64,000 nt of DNA from Mesorhizobium sp. M1B.F.Ca.ET.045.04.1.1 (GCF_003952465.1 NZ_CP034448.1:6425001-6489000); one strand, 5' to 3'; counted from the first letter of the stretch, positions 55,041 to 63,102 are shown. Notes: generated from the letters alone by a model not told the origin. Numbers and translations are program-made.

Positions 55041-56141
55041 CTAAAGAATCTCGGTCTTGGCGATATGAATGCCAAACCCTTCGAGGCCGACATAGTGGCG
55101 CTCGCGCGAGGCGATCAGGTTGATCGAGGAAATGCCGAGGTCCTTGAGGATCTGGGCGCCGAGGCCGATCTCGCGCCATTCGTTCTCGCGACGGCGGGCT
55201 TCCTCATGATCCTCGCGATCGCCGCTCTGCGGCCGCTTGCGCTCCTGATGGGCGACGCCGACCGAGCCTTCACGCAGATAGACGATGACGCCGCGCTTGC
55301 GCTCTCCCATCGCCTTCATGATGGTATCCAGCCGGTGGCTGGTGCCGAAGACGTCGGTCACGACATCTTCCGAATGCAGCCGAACCGGCACTTCCTCGCC
55401 GTCGCGTATGTCGCCGAAGACGACCGCGACGTGATGCATGGAATCCCAGGGCAGCGTGTAGGTGAAGACCTGCGCCTTGCCGCCGGGCGTATCGATGTCC
55501 GAGCAGGCGACGCGCTCGACCAGCGTTTCCTTGCGCTGCCGGTAGGCGATGAGGTCGGCGACCGACACTTGCTTCAGGCCATGCTGCTCGGCGAAAGCCT
55601 GAACCTCGGGCCCGCGCTTGACCGTGCCGTCGTCGTTGACCAGCTCGGAGATGACGCCGACCGGCGGCAGGCCGGCGAGCTTGCAGAGATCGACTGCGGC
55701 TTCGGTATGGCCCGAGCGCATCAGCACGCCGCCTTCGCGCGCGATCAGCGGGAAGATGTGGCCGGGGCGCACGAAATCGGAGGCGCCGACATTGCCATTG
55801 GCGAGATTGCGCACGGTAAGCGTGCGGTCATCGGCCGAAATGCCGGTCGTGGTGCCGTGCTTGAAGTCGACGCTGACGGTGAAGGCCGTGGTGTGGGCGG
55901 AATCGTTGTCCGCCACCATCGGCGCCAGGTTCAGCCGCCTCGCATCCTCGCGCAGCATCGGCGTGCAGACGATGCCCGACGTGTTGCGCACGATAAAGGC
56001 CATCTTTTCCGGCGTGCAATGGACGGCGGCGACGATCAGGTCGCCCTCGTTCTCGCGCCCGTCATCATCCATGACGACGACGATCTCGCCGCGCTCGAAG
56101 GCGCGGATCGCTTCGACGATCTTCTTCTGGTCGTATGGCAT
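55041..56141 (-). CDS. ribB: 3,4-dihydroxy-2-butanone 4-phosphate synthase with degenerate RibA-like domain (RibBX)
   Basis: 366 aa. Residues 1-~200 are a complete RibB: VVVMDDDGRENEGDLIVAA, TVRNLANGNVGASDFVRPGH, and MRSGHTEAAVDLCKLAGLPP. It converts ribulose 5-phosphate to the four-carbon riboflavin precursor. Residues ~205-366 resemble GTP cyclohydrolase II (VPVRLHSEDVVTDVFGTSHR) but all three zinc cysteines of that domain are missing (ECLTGD reads EDVVTD; RCDCG has no Cys). The C-terminal domain is therefore not an active RibA. A separate ribA must exist elsewhere. Confidence 0.92.
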   Translation of the reverse strand: MPYDQKKIVEAIRAFERGEIVVVMDDDGRENEGDLIVAAVHCTPEKMAFIVRNTSGIVCTPMLREDARRLNLAPMVADNDSAHTTAFTVSVDFKHGTTTGISADDRTLTVRNLANGNVGASDFVRPGHIFPLIAREGGVLMRSGHTEAAVDLCKLAGLPPVGVISELVNDDGTVKRGPEVQAFAEQHGLKQVSVADLIAYRQRKETLVERVACSDIDTPGGKAQVFTYTLPWDSMHHVAVVFGDIRDGEEVPVRLHSEDVVTDVFGTSHRLDTIMKAMGERKRGVIVYLREGSVGVAHQERKRPQSGDREDHEEARRRENEWREIGLGAQILKDLGISSINLIASRERHYVGLEGFGIHIAKTEIL

Positions 56142-56156
56142 GGTGCGCTCGCTTCG

Positions 56157-56250
56157 CTCGCAGGGAATAGGAATTAGGCAGTAGGCAGTAGGCAGTAGGG
56201 AGAAAAAAGTCGGGACGCCTACTGCCTAATCCCTACTGCCTATTCCCTTC
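56157..56250. repeat. Palindromic element, TAGGGCAGTA type, with GGCAGTA tandem repeat
   Basis: Left arm GGGAATAGGAATTAGGCAGTA, with GGCAGTA repeated three times at 56177-56197, and right arm GCCTACTGCCTAATCCCTACTGCCTATTCCC. Complementary to each other and related to 4938-5017. The last ~7 codons and the stop of aroC lie in the right arm. It sits between ribB and aroC on the minus strand. Confidence 0.8.
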
Positions 56251-57341
56251 CCCGTCTGTCCTCTATGCCGCAAATAGTGGTCCGCAATCGCGCAGGCAAC
56301 CATGGCCTCGCCGATCGGCACGGCGCGGATGCCGACGCACGGGTCATGCCGGCCCTTGGTCATGACCTCGACGTCTTTGCCGTCCTTGTCGATCGATTTC
56401 CGCGGCGTCAGGATCGAGGAGGTCGGCTTGACGGCGAAGCGGGCAATAATCGCCTGGCCGGTCGAGATGCCGCCCAGAATGCCGCCCGCGTTGTTGGACA
56501 AAAACACCGGCTTGCCGTCATTGCCGATCCGCATCTCGTCGGCGTTCTGCTCGCCGGTGATGCGCGCCGCCTCGAAGCCGTTGCCGATCTCGACGCCCTT
56601 GACCGCGTTGATCGACATCAGGCCGGAGGCGATGTCCTGGTCGAGCTTGGCGTAGATCGGCGCGCCGAGACCGGCCGGCACGCCGTCGGCGACGATCTCG
56701 ATCACCGCGCCGACCGAGGATCCGGCCTTGCGGACGCCGTCGAGATAGGCGGCGAATACGGGAACCGAGGCTGGATCGGGGGTGAAGAACGGGTTTTCGG
56801 CATCGCCGACGAAATTCCAGTTCCAGTTGGCGCGGTCGATGGATTTTTCGCCCATCGAGACCAGCGCGCCGCGCACCACCATGCCAGGCACCACTTTGCG
56901 GGCGAGAGCGCCTGCCGCCACCCGCGCGGCGGTCTCGCGTGCCGAGGAGCGGCCTCCGCCGCGATGGTCGCGCAACCCGTATTTGACGTCATAGGTGTAG
57001 TCGGCATGGCCCGGCCGGTACTGGCGGGCAATCTCGCCGTAGTCCTTGGAGCGCTGGTCGACATTCTCGATCAGCATCGAGATAGGCGTGCCGGTGGTGA
57101 TCATCGTCTCGCCGTCCTCGTCGAGGATGAAGCCGGAGAGGATCTTCACCTCGTCCGGCTCACGCCGCTGGGTGACGAAACGCGACTGGCCGGGGCGGCG
57201 CCTGTCGAGCTCGGCCTGGATATCCTCGCGCTTGAAGCGGATGCCGGGCGGGCAGCCGTCGACGACGCAGCCGAGCGCGGCGCCGTGGCTTTCACCCCAG
57301 GTGGTGACGCGGAAAAGATGGCCGAATGTGTTGTGAGACAT
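56226..57341 (-). CDS. aroC: Chorismate synthase
   Basis: 371 aa. FMN-dependent last enzyme of the shikimate pathway. Family signatures: MSHNTFGHLFRVTTWGESHG with GCVVDGCPPG, ARETAARVAAGALA, VGAVIEIVADGVPAGLGAPI, and the C-terminal RHDPCVGIRAVPIGEAMVACA. The natural C-terminus of relatives usually ends near YLRHRGQ; here the extra KGIGSRD and the stop codon come from a palindromic repeat, so the last few residues are element-encoded. Confidence 0.97.
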   Translation of the reverse strand: MSHNTFGHLFRVTTWGESHGAALGCVVDGCPPGIRFKREDIQAELDRRRPGQSRFVTQRREPDEVKILSGFILDEDGETMITTGTPISMLIENVDQRSKDYGEIARQYRPGHADYTYDVKYGLRDHRGGGRSSARETAARVAAGALARKVVPGMVVRGALVSMGEKSIDRANWNWNFVGDAENPFFTPDPASVPVFAAYLDGVRKAGSSVGAVIEIVADGVPAGLGAPIYAKLDQDIASGLMSINAVKGVEIGNGFEAARITGEQNADEMRIGNDGKPVFLSNNAGGILGGISTGQAIIARFAVKPTSSILTPRKSIDKDGKDVEVMTKGRHDPCVGIRAVPIGEAMVACAIADHYLRHRGQTGKGIGSRD

Positions 57342-57552
57342 GGAAAACGCCCTGCCCGGCGGCGGAGCCGGTTCGCCGGTTCAAGGGTGCCTTCTATTGG
57401 CGTTTTCCACAGCGGTCAAACGGTGATCGGATGCAGCAATCCGTGATCTGGCGGATTTAGTTTTGACACATTCGGTTGGTTTCTGCTCTCTTCCATCCGC
57501 CGTTGAGGATCCGCCGTTGCTCATGCCGGCGCAATGACCAAAGAGGACGACG

Positions 57553-57807
57553 ATGCGTACCCTGATTGGCGCTGTTGGCGCCATGCTCATGATTTCCACA
57601 GCCGCGTTCGCCGGCCAGACCGAAGGCCTGATCAAGAAGGTCGACAAGGACACGCTGACACTGACGCTTGACGACGGAAAGTCCTACAAGCTCAACGCCG
57701 AGACCGATCTCGACGCGCTGAAGCCCGGCATGGATATCGTGATCGCATACGACGTGACCAATGGCGAGAACGTCGTGACCGATATGCAATTGCCGGACAG
57801 CGACTAG
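57553..57807 (+). CDS. DUF1344 family small periplasmic protein
   Basis: 84 aa. Signal peptide (MRTLIGAVGAMLMISTAAFA) followed by the DUF1344 core EGLIKKVDKDTLTLTLDDGK and TDLDALKPGMDIVIAYDV. Small single-domain exported proteins of this family are common in Rhizobiales; function unknown. GAGG lies 7-8 nt before the ATG. The 211-bp upstream gap to aroC is the likely promoter region for both; no specific motif seen. Confidence 0.87.
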   Translation: MRTLIGAVGAMLMISTAAFAGQTEGLIKKVDKDTLTLTLDDGKSYKLNAETDLDALKPGMDIVIAYDVTNGENVVTDMQLPDSD

Positions 57808-57889
57808 AATTACCCTGCGCCGCGAGGTTTCGGCCAACGCAGTGCGCCGGTAAGGACCACTTTAGAAATTGGCCGGAACGCCGAAAGCT

Positions 57890-58081
57890 TCGTCATTCTA
57901 GGGCGAAGCAAGGAGCGGAGCGACGCGCGCAGACCCTAGAATCCATGCCGTTGCGTCGGAGCTTTGCCGCGGTGCAAAACGATCTCTGTTCTGCGCCGCT
58001 TTTGCCATTTGGCCTAGGTCACGGCATGGATCCTAGGGTCTCCGCGACGGAGCTTCGCTCCTGCTTCGCCCTAGGATGACG
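57890..58081. repeat. Long inverted-repeat element with variable centre, copy 2
   Basis: Arms 57891-57951 (CGTCATTCTAGGGCGAAGCA ... CTAGAATCCATGCCGT) and 58021-58081 (ACGGCATGGATCCTAGGGTC ... CGCCCTAGGATGACG). Same arm plan as 54757-54936; centre 57952-58020 is different in sequence. It lies between the convergent DUF1344 and histidine phosphatase genes. Confidence 0.88.
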
Positions 58082-58098
58082 AGGTTGAGGCGTCTGCT

Positions 58099-58686
58099 TC
58101 ACAACCACTCCAGGCTCCGGCCCTTCAGCCGGAGCAGACGGTCCTGCGGGATCTCGAGACTGGCCGCTTCCTTGTTGGACATCCCTTCGACAAAGCGAAA
58201 CAGGCAGCGCATGACGCCGCCATGGGTGACGCAGACGGTCTGCCGGTCAAGCGCGTCGAACCACGGCTTGATCCGCTCGAGTAGCATTTCGTAGCTTTCC
58301 GCGCCCTCGCCCGGCGGCTGGAAATCCCATTTGGCGGCGCGGCGGCCATGCGTTGAGCCAGGATGCCGGGCCTCGAGCTCGGCGAAAGTAAAGCCCTGCC
58401 AGTCGCCGAAACTCAATTCCACCAGACGCGGTTCTGTCCGGTAAGCGAGCGGATCGAGCCCCATCGCGGCGCGCATCAGCTCCATCGTCTCGCGCGTGCG
58501 CCGCATCGGGCTGGCGACAAAGTCGAAATCCGCAGGATTTCTGACGAGCGCTGCCAGCCGACCGCCATTATGCGTCGCCTGCTCGCGGCCAAGCGCATTC
58601 ATGTCGGTGTCGGCCTGGCCCTGCAGCCGACCCTCGGCATTCCACTGCGTCCGGCCGTGGCGCACGATGTAGACGAGCGGATACAT
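58099..58686 (-). CDS. Histidine phosphatase (phosphoglycerate mutase-like)
   Basis: 195 aa. Canonical RHG motif VYIVRHGRTQWNAEGRLQG, VASPMRRTRETMELM, the acidic loop VELSFGDWQGFTFAELE, and VCVTHGGVMRCLFRF. A complete active site, unlike the THP variant at 26539-27120. The family acts on phosphorylated sugars or similar; the substrate is unknown. Start at the ATG at 58686 with GGGAG upstream; a GTG eight codons earlier is less supported. It lies downstream of fabI, 57 bp away on the same strand. Confidence 0.9.
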   Translation of the reverse strand: MYPLVYIVRHGRTQWNAEGRLQGQADTDMNALGREQATHNGGRLAALVRNPADFDFVASPMRRTRETMELMRAAMGLDPLAYRTEPRLVELSFGDWQGFTFAELEARHPGSTHGRRAAKWDFQPPGEGAESYEMLLERIKPWFDALDRQTVCVTHGGVMRCLFRFVEGMSNKEAASLEIPQDRLLRLKGRSLEWL

Positions 58687-58742
58687 CGGATCTCCCGGAG
58701 GTCGGGCCACGGCCTGGGCGGAGAAGGAAAAGGTGGAGAGAG

Positions 58743-59561
58743 TTAGTCCTTGACGGTGGAGATGTCCGGCGCGTCGACCGCCTTCATGCCGACGACATGG
58801 TAGCCGGAATCGACATGGTGGACCTCACCTGTCACGCCGCGCGACAGGTCCGACAGGAAGTAGACGCCGGAATCGCCGACTTCTTCCTGCGTCACCGTCT
58901 GCTTGAGCGGTGCGTTGTACTCGTTCCACTTGAGGATGTAGCGGAAGTCGCCGATGCCTGAGGCGGCGAGCGTCTTGATCGGGCCGGCCGAGATCGCATT
59001 GACGCGGATCTTCTTGGCGCCGAGGTCGACGGCGAGATAGCGCACGCTGGCCTCGAGCGCCGCCTTGGCAACGCCCATGACGTTGTAGTGCGGCATCACC
59101 TTCTCGGCGCCGTAATAGGTCAGCGTCAAAAGCGAGCCGCCTTCGCTCATCAGCGGTTCAGCGCGCTTGGCGATGGTGGTGAAGGAAAACACCGAAATGT
59201 CCATGGTGCGCAGGAAATTGTCGCGCGTCGTCTCGACATAACGGCCGGTGAGCTCGTCCTTGTCGGAGAAAGCGATGGCATGGACGAGGAAATCGATCTT
59301 GCCCCAGTGCTTGGCAATGTCGGCGAAGACGGCGTCGAGGCTTTCCGGATCGGTGACGTCGCAATGGCCGGCGACATGCGCGTTGAGCTCGGCCGCCAAC
59401 GGCTCGACGCGCTTCTTGAAGGCCTCGCCCTGATAGGTCAGCGCGATTTCGGCGCCATGATCGACGCAAGCCTTGGCGATGCCGAAAGCGATCGACCGAT
59501 TGTTCGCGACGCCGAGAATAAGGCCCCGCTTACCGGCCATCAGGCCCTGTCCACCCGCCAT
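58743..59561 (-). CDS. fabI: Enoyl-[acyl-carrier-protein] reductase (NADH)
   Basis: 272 aa. Type II fatty-acid synthesis, last reduction of each cycle. MAGKRGLILGVANNRSIAFG is the nucleotide-binding start of FabI; the catalytic pair Tyr-x6-Lys is in MPHYNVMGVAKAALE, and RVNAISAGPIKTLAASGIGD completes the family pattern. Start at the ATG at 59561 (MAGGQGLMAGK); the frame is open 19 codons upstream without similarity. It is followed downstream by the phosphatase gene and preceded by dnaJ-like on the same strand. Confidence 0.96.
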   Translation of the reverse strand: MAGGQGLMAGKRGLILGVANNRSIAFGIAKACVDHGAEIALTYQGEAFKKRVEPLAAELNAHVAGHCDVTDPESLDAVFADIAKHWGKIDFLVHAIAFSDKDELTGRYVETTRDNFLRTMDISVFSFTTIAKRAEPLMSEGGSLLTLTYYGAEKVMPHYNVMGVAKAALEASVRYLAVDLGAKKIRVNAISAGPIKTLAASGIGDFRYILKWNEYNAPLKQTVTQEEVGDSGVYFLSDLSRGVTGEVHHVDSGYHVVGMKAVDAPDISTVKD

Positions 59562-59669
59562 GTGCGCGTTCTCCGCAAGAATGTCTGCTTCGTGTGGAGC
59601 CCTATCGCACAGGCACAAGGCCCCTTCAAGCGTCGAAAACAGACTGGCCTGACGAGAAAATCGCCTCGA

Positions 59670-60602
59670 TCAGCCTTTTCGGTTGCGCATCAGGGCTTCG
59701 AGATCGGCATCTCCACCCTCCGGCAGCATCAGCCGCACATGGGCGTAGAGGTCGCCGTGGCCGCCGGCTTTTTCCGGCAAACCCCTGCCCTTCAGGCGCA
59801 GCACCTTGTCGGAACTCGACCATGCCGGAACGTTGACCGCGAGCTTGCCGGTCGGCGTTTCGACCGCCACTTTGGCGCCAAGCACGGCGTCGGCCAGATC
59901 GACGGGCAGGTCGACATGCAGGTCGCGGCCCTCGATGCGATAACGCGGATGGCGGCGGATGTGGATCTTGACCAGCGCGTCGCCGGGTTGCCCAGGCCCC
60001 TGCTCGCCCTGGCCCTTGAGCCGGATGGTCTGCCCGTCCTCGACATAGACAGGAAGCTTGACCGCCATCTTGCGGCCATCGGGGAACATCGCGGTCACCT
60101 TCTCGGCGGTGGCCGCCTCCTCGACGCTGATGTCCAGCGTGACGTTCAGGTCCGGCGCCTGGACCGGCTGGCGGCGGTCGCCGCGGCCGGCGCCGCGGGC
60201 GCCCGAAAAGGCATCGCCGAAGATCTGGCTGAAAATGTCGCTGTTGCCGTCGAACGGATCGCCGCCCGGACGGCCGGTGCGGAATTCAAAATGCGGCGCG
60301 CCGCCAGGGCCCTGCTGACGGCGGAACCCGGCGAAAGGATCGCCGCCGCCGGCCGTGCCCTCGAAGCCCTGGAATCTCGGCTTGCCGTCGGCGTCGATCT
60401 CGCCGCGATCGTAAGCGGCGCGCGTCTTCTCGTCGCCGACGATCTCGTAAGCCTGGTTGGCGGCGGCAAAACGCTCCTTCGCCTTCGGATCATTCGGATT
60501 CTGGTCCGGATGATGCTGCTTGGCGAGCTTGCGGTACGCCGATTTTATGTCCTTGGCCGATGCGTTCCTGGCAACGCCCAGCACCTCATAGGGGTCGCGC
60601 AT
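59670..60602 (-). CDS. DnaJ-family co-chaperone (J domain plus C-terminal substrate domains)
   Basis: 310 aa. N-terminal J domain with the HPD motif (KLAKQHHPDQNPNDPKAKERF), a Gly/Phe-rich linker (FEGTAGGGDPFAGFRRQQG), and the two-part C-terminal domain (APDLNVTLDISVEEAATAEK ... KGRGLPEKAGGHGDLYAHV). The zinc-finger domain of full DnaJ is absent, so it is of the CbpA/type-B kind. It stimulates DnaK. The dnaJ-fabI-phosphatase string is on one strand with ~100- and 57-bp gaps. Confidence 0.93.
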   Translation of the reverse strand: MRDPYEVLGVARNASAKDIKSAYRKLAKQHHPDQNPNDPKAKERFAAANQAYEIVGDEKTRAAYDRGEIDADGKPRFQGFEGTAGGGDPFAGFRRQQGPGGAPHFEFRTGRPGGDPFDGNSDIFSQIFGDAFSGARGAGRGDRRQPVQAPDLNVTLDISVEEAATAEKVTAMFPDGRKMAVKLPVYVEDGQTIRLKGQGEQGPGQPGDALVKIHIRRHPRYRIEGRDLHVDLPVDLADAVLGAKVAVETPTGKLAVNVPAWSSSDKVLRLKGRGLPEKAGGHGDLYAHVRLMLPEGGDADLEALMRNRKG

Positions 60603-60721
60603 ACTTCCTGCCTGAAAGAGAGAATGGGTCCACGGTTGCCCCCTATATGCGCTCGGATAGGAAGAAATTCCAGTAGCGCAAGTGGGATCGGCGAGCGAAA
60701 ATCAGAGCGCCCCGAACTAAA

Positions 60722-61186
60722 TCAGAGCGCCTTGAATTCTTGCATGCGCCAGCCGCCGGCGCCAGCCATGCAAAGCTCGCCCCGGTACAAGGCGACGCCG
60801 TCGAAGCTCTCGCGCGTGGCGGTGAAGCGACGGCAGCTGAGGCCGCCATCCTTGAGTTCCACCAGCTCGGTGATCGCGCCGCGCGAGCCGGTGCCGGCGT
60901 TGGCCCATGGCACGGCCTGGCCGCCGAGTTCCTGGATGTCGGCGGAGGAGACAGCGTTGCCGATGGTAGTCTGGTCCGAATCCTTGTCGCTGCTTGCCGG
61001 CTGGACTGGCGAGTAAGGCGCGCTGGAGGTGATGATCGAGCGGTCGACCTCCGCTTTCTCGAGGCTGAAGCCGCCGGCACCGCAACCTGCAAGGGGGAGC
61101 GCCAACGTCAGCAGCGCAGCCTTGGCACTGGCCGAAGCGATAACGCTCCATTGCCCGCTGTCAAAAGCTTGCGCGATACGCGACAA
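60722..61186 (-). CDS. Small outer-membrane lipoprotein, Rickettsia 17-kDa-like/RT0821 type, TTG start
   Basis: 154 aa. TTG start chosen because GGGAGGAG lies eight nt upstream and the frame's ATG starts further upstream would overlap the divergent pdxH. Signal with lipobox LPLAGC precedes KAEVDRSIITSSAPYSPVQP. The C-terminal domain contains AVPWANAGTGSRGAITELVE, GLSCRRFTATRESFDGVALY and a final GELCMAGAGGWRMQEF, in keeping with the RT0821/Lpp0805 surface-protein family. Role unknown, probably envelope integrity. Divergent from pdxH, 40 bp apart. Confidence 0.72.
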   Translation of the reverse strand: MSRIAQAFDSGQWSVIASASAKAALLTLALPLAGCGAGGFSLEKAEVDRSIITSSAPYSPVQPASSDKDSDQTTIGNAVSSADIQELGGQAVPWANAGTGSRGAITELVELKDGGLSCRRFTATRESFDGVALYRGELCMAGAGGWRMQEFKAL

Positions 61187-61226
61187 TCGGCGAACTCCTC
61201 CCGCAATGTTAAAAATTTGGAAAACT

Positions 61227-61844
61227 ATGAACGAAACCGAGTTAACAAGCAGTGACTTCACCGAGGCGGCGGAGCCGTTCCGGCTCTTTGCCGCATGGCT
61301 GGCGGATGCCACCAAGAGCGAGCCAAACGACCCCAACGGCGTGGCGCTGGCAACCGTCGATGCCGACGGCATGCCGGATGTGCGGATGGTGCTGCTCAAG
61401 GGGTTCGACGAAAAGGGGTTTGTCTTCTACACGAATTTCGAGAGCGCCAAGGGCCGCGAGATTCTTGGCAGCATGAAGGCGGCGATGTGCTTCCACTGGA
61501 AATCGCTGCGCCGCCAGGTGCGCGTGCGCGGGCCGGTGGAGATCGTCAGCGACGCCGAGGCCGACGCCTACTACGCGACGCGGCCGCGCGGCAGCCGCAT
61601 CGGCGCCTGGGCCTCGAAACAGTCGCGGCCGCTGGAAAGCCGCTTCGCGCTGGAGAAGGCGGTGGCCGAGTACACGGCGCGCTACGCGATCGGCGAGATC
61701 CCGCGGCCGAAACACTGGTCGGGCTTCCGCATCCTGCCGCAGACGATCGAGTTCTGGCACGACCGCCCGTTCCGGCTGCATGACCGCATCGTTTTCTCGC
61801 GCAACGCCAAGGGCGGCTGGGACAAGACGCGGCTGTACCCCTAA
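61227..61844 (+). CDS. pdxH: Pyridoxamine 5'-phosphate oxidase
   Basis: 205 aa. FMN enzyme making pyridoxal 5'-phosphate. FRLFAAWLADATKSEPNDPN, DVRMVLLKGFDEKGFVFYTN, SAKGREILGSMKAAMCFHWK, RQVRVRGPVEIVSDAEAD, and the typical C-terminus GWDKTRLYP. Start at the ATG giving MNETELTSSDF; in-frame sequence upstream belongs to the divergent gene. The TAA stop is the first three bases of a RIME-like element. Confidence 0.96.
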   Translation: MNETELTSSDFTEAAEPFRLFAAWLADATKSEPNDPNGVALATVDADGMPDVRMVLLKGFDEKGFVFYTNFESAKGREILGSMKAAMCFHWKSLRRQVRVRGPVEIVSDAEADAYYATRPRGSRIGAWASKQSRPLESRFALEKAVAEYTARYAIGEIPRPKHWSGFRILPQTIEFWHDRPFRLHDRIVFSRNAKGGWDKTRLYP

Positions 61845-61946
61845 AGCGCGTCGCGATCTTTCAGATTCGCTCCGTGCGCTTCAGGTTTTTGATTTTACGC
61901 ATGTCTTTGTCCCGAAACCGGTCCCACTTTCGGGAGACATGCCTTA
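61842..61946. repeat. RIME-like double-palindrome element shared by two stop codons
   Basis: Begins TAAAGCGCGTCGCG, continuing with a decayed first palindrome (GATTC inside), then GCATGTCTTTGTCCCGAAA ... TTTCGGGAGACATGCCTTA. The TAA at 61842-61844 ends pdxH on the plus strand and the TTA at 61944-61946 ends the minus-strand gene, so both convergent genes stop within it. Confidence 0.85.
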
Positions 61947-62513
61947 ATCTTTTTCCAGCTGGAACAGCAGGAAATGCGGCCGCTCGCTGGCGACACCGAC
62001 GGCCGGGCGTATTGATTTGGTCGCCTCCTTCGGGACCAGAAACGTCTCGCGCAGATTGAGCGTGTCGCCGCTCTTGGCGCCGGAGAAGGTCGCCGAGGTG
62101 CAGGTCTGCACGTTGTCCGTGGTTTTCAGCGACGCGATGGATGTCGGAAGCCAGCGTCGGCCGTCCTTATCAATCAGCATCACCTTGCAGCCGAGCCATC
62201 GGCGCTGCAGATCGGGATCGCCGATCCTCACCTGGAAGTCGGCCAGCACCGGCACCGAATCGGGCGGCAGCTTCGACATCCCGAAAGCGCCGCGCAGATC
62301 CGTCAGCTTCCAGTCGCTGCCGCCGAAACGGGCGCTCTCGCCCCAGGCAACGCGGCGCGGGAAGAGGTCGTTGTCGCCAAGCAGCGCCTTGACGTTGTCA
62401 TAGGACTCAATGGCCAGGCTCAGCGGGATGAGCAGAACAAGCGACCAAAGGCCGCGGCGGCGCCATTTCCGCTCGCTCGTCCCGCTCTCGGGATCCAGAA
62501 CCTGTGCCGTCAT
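61944..62513 (-). CDS. Single-helix membrane-anchored beta-rich protein, unknown (operon gene 4)
   Basis: 189 aa. A basic N-terminus (ERKWRRRGLW), one helix (LWSLVLLIPLSLAIESYDNV), then a beta-rich periplasmic part: WKLTDLRGAFGMSKLPPDSV, VPVLADFQVRIGDPDLQRRW, LGCKVMLIDKDGRRWLPTSI, and LNLRETFLVPKEATKSIRPA. The pattern of an anchored immunoglobulin-like domain is shared with the two upstream genes. Start at the ATG at 62513, with GAGAGG ~7 nt upstream overlapping the previous gene's stop. The stop is supplied by a RIME-like element. Confidence 0.72.
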   Translation of the reverse strand: MTAQVLDPESGTSERKWRRRGLWSLVLLIPLSLAIESYDNVKALLGDNDLFPRRVAWGESARFGGSDWKLTDLRGAFGMSKLPPDSVPVLADFQVRIGDPDLQRRWLGCKVMLIDKDGRRWLPTSIASLKTTDNVQTCTSATFSGAKSGDTLNLRETFLVPKEATKSIRPAVGVASERPHFLLFQLEKD

Positions 62514-62523
62514 TCGATACCTC

Positions 62524-63102
62524 TCAGATCGGCTCAGCCATATCCAGCATGCCGACCGTGCCGGGCGGCAAGCCGTCGGGTCCAATGGCGACCGGCCCGA
62601 GCGATATTTCGGCTTGCGAGTCGAGCGCGGACATCAGCTTTTCCGAAATCAGCAAAGTGGCATCGCTCACCTCATCCGGCCGCAACTCGAAGATCAGCCT
62701 CGCCTTTTTCGGCAGGCCGGGATCGATGGCCACCGGAAGGAGCCCATCGGCGAAGGACAGCCGCTCGGTCTGGTCGTAGGTCAGGCCGGTCGCTCCGCGC
62801 CAGGACGCGACCGCCACCGTCGTCGATTGCGCCTGCGCCGCAAACTCCACCGTGACTACGGCCCAGATGCCGCCGGTGGTCAGAACCTTGCTGTCACCGA
62901 ACCTGTCCACTTTCAGCTTGCGGGCGAATTCCACCTTTTCGGCGCGCACCTCGAAGCTTCGCCCGACGACCGTGTCACCCAGATCGCCACGCGCAGGGAT
63001 CGGTCCGATCAGGTCGCCATAATGCGGCTTCGAGACCTGCAGGCCGTAGCAGAGCGAGACAGCGGCGAGCAGCAGCACGATGTTGGCGAGCTTGCGCATC
63101 AT
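62524..63102 (-). CDS. Single-helix membrane-anchored beta-rich protein, unknown (operon gene 3)
   Basis: 192 aa. N-terminal helix (ANIVLLLAAVSLCYGLQV), then GDTVVGRSFEVRAEKVEFAR, GIWAVVTVEFAAQAQSTTVA, RLSFADGLLPVAIDPGLPKK, RLIFELRPDEVSDATLLISE. IDPGLPKKARLIFELRPDE aligns with LHPGLPERMAYIWQLPDG of the neighbouring gene, suggesting a shared DUF4352/Ig-like domain; this is an inference from pattern. Translationally coupled by ATGA overlap with the upstream gene. Confidence 0.72.
   Translation of the reverse strand: MMRKLANIVLLLAAVSLCYGLQVSKPHYGDLIGPIPARGDLGDTVVGRSFEVRAEKVEFARKLKVDRFGDSKVLTTGGIWAVVTVEFAAQAQSTTVAVASWRGATGLTYDQTERLSFADGLLPVAIDPGLPKKARLIFELRPDEVSDATLLISEKLMSALDSQAEISLGPVAIGPDGLPPGTVGMLDMAEPI

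Noticed and set aside
56177..56197. Short GGCAGTA tandem as a CRISPR-like array
   Set aside because: Units are directly adjacent with no spacers and belong to a palindromic element.
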